Below are positions 56,294 through 64,000 of a stretch of 64,000 nucleotides of DNA, piece after piece. The DNA is from Taiwanofungus camphoratus. Lineage: Eukaryota; Basidiomycota; Agaricomycetes; Polyporales; Taiwanofungaceae. The stretch lies in assembly GCA_003999685.1 (NCBI GenBank), contig CP021225.1:1054001-1118000 (forward strand). The letters are read 5' to 3'. The translations under genes and the position numbers were made by a program. Within the stretch, counting starts at the first letter, position 1. Every line of letters starts with the position of its first letter. Below the pieces are notes generated by a model. The model did not search any database and was not told where the DNA came from. It saw nothing but the letters and a program-made list of their open reading frames with translations.

Positions 56294-58969
56294 TTACTGA
56301 TTCATGTAGCTTGTCTTGCTCGATGGGTGTCGTGATTCAGCAGACACCGGCGTGGGTGGCAGGAGAACTCGATCATGATCCTTGGCATGCTTCTCGCGTT
56401 CAAACGAGGCTGAAGAGAGGCTCGCACTTAACGGCGAAGTAGATGCCGGAGACGACGGTGACACCAGGGGCGAGAGACGATTGGTGAAGGCCATGACAGG
56501 TTCTAGCCGAGGGACGGCGTTGGAAGAGTGGGAGTGATTATTGTTGGTCATATGGTGCATTGCCTGGTTGGGCAGGGGCGGTGGGACAGAGTAAAATGTG
56601 TTCCCATGAGTCCCGAAGTGAGATCGATTATCGATCTGCGAGTTTTGGTGGTGATGCGCTGAATGTTGAGAGTAGGGCACGTAGTGCATATTCCCAGAAG
56701 GTGGCGATGGCGAGGGAGTCGCCCCGTTGGCATGGTTTGGATGCTGAGAGTACATCTCGTTTGAAGGAGAACCATTAGAGGACGTCGACACGAAGGAGCC
56801 GTCGTCGTACAGACTGCCTCGCCGGATGCCAGAGTAAGGAACATTGACCGGCGTCGTTGACGGAGAGTGTTCAGACTTGATGGACATGGTGCTGAATGCT
56901 CGATCCTTGCGGCGACGGTGCGACGGTCCACCTTCCTTCTTAGCACGGGACCTAGCGAACCGCAGGCCACAGCTACAAAGGGTCAAGGAAAGGATCAGTC
57001 ACGACGTCAAGTAGACTAAACAAGCTTCACTGACGCATTGCATAGATCCTTCTTGCCACTAGGGCCTTTCCTCCACTCAGGACTATGAGTTACCTTGCAG
57101 CTCGAGCACCGTGAGACACCGACAGGTGGGTTTCCAGAGCTGCGGCCACCGCCACCATACTGCTCCCTGGTATTCCCAGAACCTCGCCGCTGCGTAACCC
57201 TAGGAGGGGGCACATGATCACTTGCAGGCGAAGGTGGTGTTCCCTCGTGCCCACCTGCCGCAGCCTGATACGGCAAGGGCGGAGATGGAGCCGGATGGCT
57301 GTACGAGGCCGGGGCTGCTGGGTTTGCGTCGATATACGACGGCGGCTGAGAAGACCATTGATGTTGCTGCTGAGGCGCCGAGTAAGACGATGAACGAACG
57401 CTGCTGACTGAAGGGGCAGAAGAGAGAGAAGTGCTTTGTGAGGACCAGTTGTTGTATTGTGCTTGCGATGCCGAAGGTTCGGATGTGTGCGACCAGCCAG
57501 AGGAGTACTGAGAATGCGCGTGGTGGGGCGCTTGAGAGGAAAAACAATTGCTGTACGACGACGGGGCAGGTACCGGAGGTAGACTGTAGGAGTGAGGTTG
57601 ATCGTAGTAATGCTGACTGGGCTGCGAAGAGTACTGATGCGAATTATAGGCAGATTGAGATACCGAGTTATTGGAAGACATTTCCTCGCGTGTTACAACG
57701 TTCACCTTGTGGCAAGCGAAGATTATGTAGCCTATGGAGGCGCTTAATAAGCTCCTCTTCAAATATAGAAGAGCCTTGTTCGGACGAACCATGCGGTATG
57801 AAAATACTTTCCACCTCTCTGCTACCATCCACTCCAAAATGCATGGTCTGATGCGCCTTGTACCTTCTCGTACAGCTAGTTTTGGCATCTGTGCCGCTCG
57901 AAATTGCGGTGCTGATTTGAACGTCCTGTGCAAGCTTCGCAAAGTCTTTCGATGTGGGCCCCCCTTGCTCTTGATCCGGGGGCCAACTCAGTGCGAGTGC
58001 ACGCTCAGGATGGTTCACCAATATTTGAAAGACCCTTGACATGGGGGGAGGGTGCGGCATGGCCGAGATGAGCCGCTGATACAATAGGTGGACCTGATCC
58101 ACGCTCATGTACGGCGTCCCACACCAGTTCGTCCAGCTGGTCTTGTTGAGCTCGTCGTTATCGCGTGGTGTAAGGTCCACTACCGCGTGCATAAAGCAGA
58201 GCACCAAGCCGTCGGAGGCCCAATTGATGACAATATCAATTGCCAAGTAATTTTCGTCCACCGACACCTTCTCGGCATCCGCCCATTCTTCCACTCGACC
58301 TTGATATCCGAGCTGCCTGCGCACACGCGACAGACGGGAAAACCTCACACTGTAGGGGAGGGTCGATTATGTCAACCAGTTAATTGAGATGCATGATCGC
58401 ACGGAAACAACGTGTCCCATGAGTGTGTATGGACGTACCGAGTCACGCTGCCGTGCAGTGTCCTGCTCTCGAGTACGCTCCCGAGGTCGGCCTTTGCAGA
58501 CGACTGCTCATCGGGGTGGACAAACGCCAGGAGCGATTTGCCAATGAGGAGATCTGCTTGCTCCCCGAGGTGGCTGGCAAGCACCGGATCGAGGTAGAGA
58601 AAGCTGAGTTCAGGTGTGAGGAGAGACCAATCTGATATCGGGCTTGGTTAGTCACTGCAAGGGACTCGGGGCGGAGCAATTTCATGAACGATCGATGAAC
58701 GATCGTCTGGACTCAAACAAAAAGGACGTACAGCAACGAGTCTGCCCGACTCTCGGTAAAGTACCTCCTGAACGATCGGAAGCTTGAGCTGCACTCTGAG
58801 CCGCGGAATTCGACGAGAGGGGGGGAGGCGTTTGAAGAGGGAGGTTGTCGAAAGAAGAGATGGGATGCATCGGGATTCTGGAGTTGGGGGTGTGGACGGA
58901 CGAAAGCTGGCTCAAGTCAGAGTGCGTTACAGAGTCGTAACCTCGTTGTGGTTGGGCCAGAAAGCTCAT
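56294..58969 (-). CDS. White collar 2-type PAS/GATA transcription factor
   Basis: Partner of the blue-light receptor WC-1; the complex binds GATA-type sites and drives light responses and fruiting in basidiomycetes. Roughly 750-800 residues. The N-terminus from MSFLAQPQRG is Ser/Pro-rich. The PAS domain begins at about RCYWSLLTPELSFLYLDPVL and continues through LIGKSLLAFVHPDEQSSAK, LHGSVTR, NYLAIDIVINWASDGLVLCF and NKTSWTNWCGTP. After FIPHGYIIFACHKVN comes a long Tyr/Ser/Gln-rich linker. The single GATA zinc finger, CSSC with 18 residues then CNAC, is rebuilt across an intron and followed by the basic tail RFARSRAKKEG. A Ser/His/Pro-rich C-terminus ends TSYMNQ. No LOV cysteine motif, as expected for WC-2. 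Confidence 0.92.
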
Positions 58970-60879
58970 GGTAAGAAGTTATGATATGACTATGGTAAAA
59001 AGTAGAGTACCGGAAGTGGCGAGTATAACAGATGCAGTAAGGTATACCGCCAGCGAACTTGATCCTTGTGGATCGGGAGAAAGGAGCGAACGGAGGTAAG
59101 AGGCACGAGTCGGCGATTGTTGAATCTGAAGAGATGAGAGTCGGTCGTTAGAACTCAGAAACAGGAGCTGCACACAGGGGCACCGGCCACTGTGGCGACA
59201 CAACTGCGAGGCAGTCAACACCAATCAACTTCAGGTCATCGGACCGCACACCAAACAGAGTCCGCACAGACTGTTGTCGATCAGCGAGAAGTCGATTTCC
59301 ATTTTCTGCATTTCTTCTTCCAGTATTCCAATCCTCCATCCTCTCCTCCACCCGAACAAACGTCCTTTCATTCGCAGTCCGCCCGCTCGTCTGCTGCGCA
59401 AACTTTTTCTCAAGGCGTTTTACTTTTCCCCGCGCACGCTCAGGAAAACCTTATTTGGCTAGTCGGAACAACGATTTCCTGATTGGATTTCTAGCTCAGA
59501 TCTCAAATTCGTCTGCATTCCAAGGGGATCGCCTCCGCAACATGTGAAATCCTCATCTGTTCCCCTTTGACATACGCATGGAGCCCTGCCTCGGACTCGC
59601 ACTTTGCAGGCGTAGTGCTGGCACCGGAAACATATGGGCTCCAAGTAATCCTTTGTGGGAACGTGATCTGTCTTCATGGCATTTCGTCGGAAACGGTCAG
59701 TCCTGATATGCGAAGATCGAACTTCGATCACGAGATCCACTTCTCAAAGATCGCCAGAGGGACGCAGCTTCAAGCACTTCAAAGGCTGGCAACGGTAAGT
59801 AGCAGCTACATTGAACAGAGAGCATATAAAATTGAAGGGGATTTTGCCATTCTTCGAAGAGAAACGGCAACTTCTCTGCATTTCTTCTCCGAAACGTCTT
59901 AATGAAACAGGCGATTTATCCCGTGCCACAAGACTGGAAAAGAGCGCCGCTGTAGCGGTAGCCTAAGCGTACGTTCCAAAACGCGACATGATTAAGAACC
60001 GGATAGACAACTACATATCAGGTAAGTCGCCCTGTCGCAGTCAGAACACGGCGCTGCACTAGAGACTCAGGGCAATGGGGTTTCGATTCAACACTTGCGC
60101 CTAGTCACGTTCAGTCCCTTTTTCCCAACAAGTGAGCAGTCTGCACATGTCAACAAGTGAAGACCGCATAGACGCGCCTTGACAGCTTGTACGTGCTTCT
60201 GGGATGGGGATAACCATAGCCCAGACAACTAAGAAGATTGGCCCGAAGAATCCAAGTGGCCTACAAAGGCGACGGTTCACTCGCGGCTGTTTTCCAGCCC
60301 CGGGGCGACCTCTTGGGAGGACGATAGAGACATCGAATGCGTGGTTCCAATTTATGGAAGTGTGATTGATGAACGCCCCATGATGCCGTATCCGGTCAGC
60401 CATTTGGTCGCGACTTATCTTTGGCATATACACTTGTGGTCCCAGACCTACAACAGGTACAACAGCAAGAGGTTGCCGACAAAACATCAGCGGAGATATG
60501 AGGTCTCAATCCTCGACACACCTGATTTCAAGATAATGGCGTGATTGTTGGTTGCATGGACTACTTTTGAGGTCAAACAGGTTCATTTCACCGCGAACAC
60601 TCGTTTACACCTTCCATGCTCTGCTCTGCTTGGCAGGTCGGTGCCCCCAGTGGTGAACGCCACAGGTCAAACAAGCTATAGAAGGTTGATCGGGTGCCGA
60701 AAGCGCCGGCCCGTCTGGAGCTCTGGGGAGAAACCCGGCAACAGTGTCTGGGGGAAACCGGGTGACAGCTATCCGGTGATCGGCATTGATCGGCCTTCGG
60801 TAGCGTAACTGACCATCGTGACCAATTGAGTGTTCAGATCCATCCTTCAGGTCGTCTGTCGAACGTCCCACCGCCACGC
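58970..60879. other. wc-2 upstream region and unassigned interval
   Basis: The left part must be the wc-2 promoter and 5' UTR. From 59270 to 59460 the + strand is pyrimidine-rich. Frames at 59567-59902 (+), 59459-59740 (-) and 60101-60487 (-) are unrecognised. The last contains VGLGPQVYMPKISRDQMADR and a hydrophobic stretch FFGPIFLVVWAMVIPIP, yet has no clear partner exons. The promoter of the ankyrin gene lies next to 60880. Confidence 0.4.
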
Positions 60880-61856
60880 ATGCCTGCCCCATCGCGGATT
60901 CATGAAAAGAATATATGGATAGCTGCAGGCGATGGAGATTTGGAGCGTGTCAGAGTGAGTGAAAGCTTTTGGCAAGATACCCAAGTCATTAAGTAGATGT
61001 GGTATAGGAGTTGGTCGAAAATCAATGTTAGTTATCCTATTGGACCATGCAATAAGCTTTGGAAAGACCTATTCCTTATCAGCTGTCTCACCCAACGTTC
61101 CTGATTCGTATACCTACACACCAATGTGCGTATCGTTCCGGTGGGTTATCGTTGCCGCTGAGTACAGGTGATCAACACAGGCATGCTGCTGCGTCCTATG
61201 GACATCTGCATGTACTCGACTATCTAATATCCCAAGGTCATTATCCTATAACATGAAGCCGGTTCGTATGCGTCACCAAAATTGTTCATGCAGGCGGAGA
61301 CGTGAATGTCACAGACAGCGACGGGGACACGCCCTTATACGTCGTCGAAAACATTGAGACAGCTAGATACCTCGTTGAACGCGGTGCAACAGTGGACCGT
61401 CGCAATATAGAGGGTGTCTCGGTATGTGCAGCACCAATCTTGTCATGGTTGCTGGGTGTTACTGACCTCACGAAGCCTGCAGAGCACCTGTCGGAGGACT
61501 TCCAAGAAGTAGCGGCCTATCTCAACAATCTACCTGGTTCTCGCGGAGATGACGCGGCAGCCCCAGTCGCACTGCCTGCGGGCCAACACCAACCATCCCA
61601 ACACGCACAAAACATTGCCTCGGAGCACTTGACATCTTCTCTTCTCCAGTCTGCGCAAGACATAATGCAACGCGCCGAAGCCGAAGGTCGAAATCCAGAA
61701 GAAGAGTTGAGACAGGTAGTTGGAAGAGCGGTCCTCGAGGGTGTTGTCACTGGATATGGGATGAGTACAGAGGCGGAGGACCGCCGAGAGGATCGAGCTG
61801 ACTTGAACGGATCGAATGGTGTGAAGAGGTCAAGGATGGATGACGGGCCAGGGTAA
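60880..61856 (+). CDS. Ankyrin-repeat protein
   Basis: About 230 residues from six exons. MPAPSRIHEKNIWIAAGDGD is followed by a 19-nt exon (61008-61026, ELVENQ), then TPMHAAASYGHLHVLDYLIS and GDVNVTDSDGDTPLYVVENI with ETARYLVERGATVDRRNIEG: two full ankyrin repeats flanked by partial ones. The C-terminal half is Ala/Glu-rich and helical (QDIMQRAEAEGRNPEEELRQ), ending in a basic-acidic tail (GVKRSRMDDGPG). The layout resembles small fungal ankyrin proteins such as Yar1, but I cannot assign a function. All splice joins keep frame; two nearby AGs compete at the exon beginning HAAASYG and only the second avoids a stop. Confidence 0.8.
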
Positions 61857-62197
61857 TAGACCGAGATCGAATCAAAGAAACCGTGTACTCTACATCAGAT
61901 ACAATACGATAGAGCGTTTTGACCAATGACCAGACAATGTATTTGGTTCACCGGTGAGGTTATTGAACAAGCATGGCGCGGCGCCATGCTTGAGTCAATA
62001 TGTGCCCGGCCCATCAAAAAGTGACAGAACTACTACAATACTAGTAGCAGTCCTACTTCCAGAACCATTGCCAGCCGGTGACATCGACATGAACAATTAC
62101 AATTGACACATTGAGTGGCACCCATGACGGTGCATCATGATCTGTTCCACTGTGTACTACTCTACGTGCGACTCGGCGCTCTCGACGTTTGAGTAAC

Positions 62198-64000
62198 ATG
62201 CCAACATTCACCACACTCGTTTCTCTCACCGACCTCGCTGCGGTGTCCCCGCATCTTGACGGGCCCGAGAATACCCCAGTTCTGAAGGCCAAAGCCGAGG
62301 CGCGCGCGAAAGACTACGACGCAATATGCTGTCCTCTCACAACCGAAAAATGGAGGACTCGCTGGAGGGATATGTGCATTCTTCCTGTAGATGGTGTTCC
62401 GGATAAAAATCCTCTTGAGCAGCGTGCCGAAGAGTGGAGGTCAAAACCTGCTTTCATGCGTGATGAAGTAACTGTCACTCGACTTGGTACGAAATTCAAT
62501 TTGCATAAAGTTTATCTATTTTCTGATGCTACATATAAAGACGAGGCGGAGGGTATATTGGCTATTGTTTCTGACTGGCTAGAACTGGATGCTCCGGACA
62601 GTTGGGTCCGTCATGACTCCGAAATTGTACGTACGGTTATTTATATTCAGTACGCGAGGTTTCCCTTTAACCACAGGGAACGGCATCTTCTTGCGTACCT
62701 GGGGAGAAGGGTGCCAATGGTACAAAATGCGAATTGAATTAATCGTTCGTCCCATTGTGCGATGGTATCCCACAGGCACTCCTGCAGGAACTAGCGTATG
62801 CCTCGTATCTCAACATTCAAGCAGCAATCCTTCCATCTCCACGCAACAGAGTACACATAGCATCATACGCTCGCACTGTGAATGCATGTCTTAATTCAAT
62901 ACCATATATCCAACTTTCGGTGCGCATACCAATTTACGACCCTGAAGTACTCCGGTTGTCGCCTTCTCTGACAACCTCTACCGCAACCGAATCCTGTTCT
63001 CCGCTACTTTCTGATGAGCCATCAATTGCCACTTGGGAGATGTGGGATACCATTCGTTCAATTTGCGATTACAACTCCCGACTGACTTTAAGTAAGTAAA
63101 GTACGATCACGTTGAATAACTACTGACATCGTGCATAGCACTTGATCTAACGCCTCCGATGCCTTCTGTATTAAGTGTGCTCAGTCAGTGGTCAGCGGAA
63201 CCCGTGCAGCACATCTTTTTACCTGCGTCAACATTTATCGCCAACCCCAAGGGTTACCCAGTATTACCCAAAGGAACTCAATCATTTATTCGGGACATAA
63301 TGAAGGTAAGCGGCCTCGTCATAACAGTCAAGTTCGCATCAAATACGGGGCTTTTCCAGTTGCAGCCAAATGTAATTTTATCAGGTACAAATTCGGGGCG
63401 ACACAAGAAGGGAGGAGAAGCAACATATGCACAGTATATACGACATTTGGAGAAGACGAGCCCTTCATTCCGGGCAGTTCAGACTGCGGGCACAGTTGAG
63501 AATTTCGCGCAGGGATATCAGGACTACCTACAGGCACCATTACAAGTTAGTGGCGATGGTTCATAATCTCTTCATGAGGAACGTAACCTATCTATTACCA
63601 AGCCCCTAATGGATAACCTCCAAAGCGTAACTTATCAGACTTTTGAGCAAGATCCGGTCAAGTATAGGCAGTATGAAGAGGTAGGTGATACGATGCACCA
63701 CTTAGAACGCGTCGCTAAAGATGTCTCAGGCTGTATTCCTGGCACTATCGGACTGGCCGAAGGTCGAGAAAGTGTGCGTCCTTTCTTATCTTAGTCACTT
63801 GTACTGTCTAATATTACCTCAGCATAATATGCGTCGCTGGAGCAGGTCGTGGCCCGCTTGTCGCTAGATGTTTGAGCGCCATTCAGCGGTCGAATCGAGA
63901 TGCCTTCATTTACGCCATCGAGAAGAATCCGAACGCTTTTGTCACGTTAGCCATTTTTCCTTAATCGTAAGGTCGGTGTCGCTGAAGTACCGGATTATGC
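62198..64000 (+). CDS. Protein arginine methyltransferase 5 (Skb1/Hsl7-like), 5' part
   Basis: Type II arginine methyltransferase making symmetric dimethylarginine; the window holds the N-terminal TIM-barrel domain and the start of the catalytic domain before the right edge. The start MPTFTTLVSL is at 62198. TIM-barrel stretches: WLELDAPDSWVRHDSEIALL, QELAYASYLNIQAAILPSPR, WEMWDTIRSICDYNSRL, QPNVILSGTN and YLQAPLQPLMDNLQSVTYQT. Next are FEQDPVKYRQYEEV and the S-adenosylmethionine loop ICVAGAGRGPLVARCL, then AIEKNPNAFVT. Splices are GT-AG except the one before the SAM motif, which only reads through if a GC donor at 63776 is used. Truncated by the window edge, not by mutation as far as can be seen. 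Confidence 0.9.

Overview
The window is nuclear DNA of a filamentous fungus, most likely an Agaricomycete (mushroom-forming basidiomycete). The genes are broken by many short GT-AG introns of about 45-90 nt, exons can be as small as 8-12 nt, intergenic gaps are often under 250 bp, and the protein set fits: a Yor1-type ABC transporter, a White-collar-2-type PAS/GATA photoreceptor partner, Erg28, XLF, a peroxisomal FOX2 and Skb1/PRMT5. No rRNA, tRNA, CRISPR or bacterial-type element was found. All exon joins were read by eye from splice sites and reading frame, with no alignment.

Layout, left to right: unassigned left edge (1-1151); YOR1-like ABC transporter (-, 1152-6788); DBP6 RNA helicase (-, 7530-10281); gene-poor 3 kb (10282-13308); XLF-type end-joining factor (-, 13309-14973); FHA/G-patch protein (+, 15498-16847); a small unrecognised four-exon gene (-, 16911-17397); B-type cyclin with MluI cell-cycle boxes upstream (+, 18128-20637); peroxisomal multifunctional enzyme FOX2 ending in AKL (+, 21694-25919); vacuolar Ca2+/H+ exchanger (-, 26362-29291); a 6.2-kb gene-poor zone with a candidate MITE (29292-35491); F-box/leucine-rich protein (-, 35492-37900); 3.3 kb with only weak small ORFs; ERG28 (-, 41211-41908); a 1,121-residue low-complexity protein (+, 42125-45540); a CS-domain protein with a C-terminal membrane segment (-, 45945-47911); thiamine pyrophosphokinase (+, 48051-49168); molybdopterin synthase small subunit (+, 49441-49770); a metallo-beta-lactamase-fold protein (+, 50237-51357); a CCDC174-like protein (-, 51435-52902); an Sds22-like PP1 regulator (-, 53514-55200); WC-2 (-, 56294-58969); an unassigned 1.9 kb; an ankyrin-repeat protein (+, 60880-61856); and the 5' part of PRMT5/Skb1 (+, 62198 to the right edge).

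These are mostly single-copy housekeeping genes, and nothing suggests a biosynthetic cluster or a co-operating defence system. Neighbours share compact divergent promoters (XLF/FHA, ERG28/low-complexity protein, CS protein/thiamine pyrophosphokinase) or tightly convergent 3' ends (FHA/small gene, FOX2/exchanger, lactamase-fold/CCDC174). The points most worth a second look are the small four-exon gene, the 8-nt and 12-nt micro-exons, the MITE candidate, a GATC-rich palindrome cluster, and a GC-AG intron that appears to be required in PRMT5.
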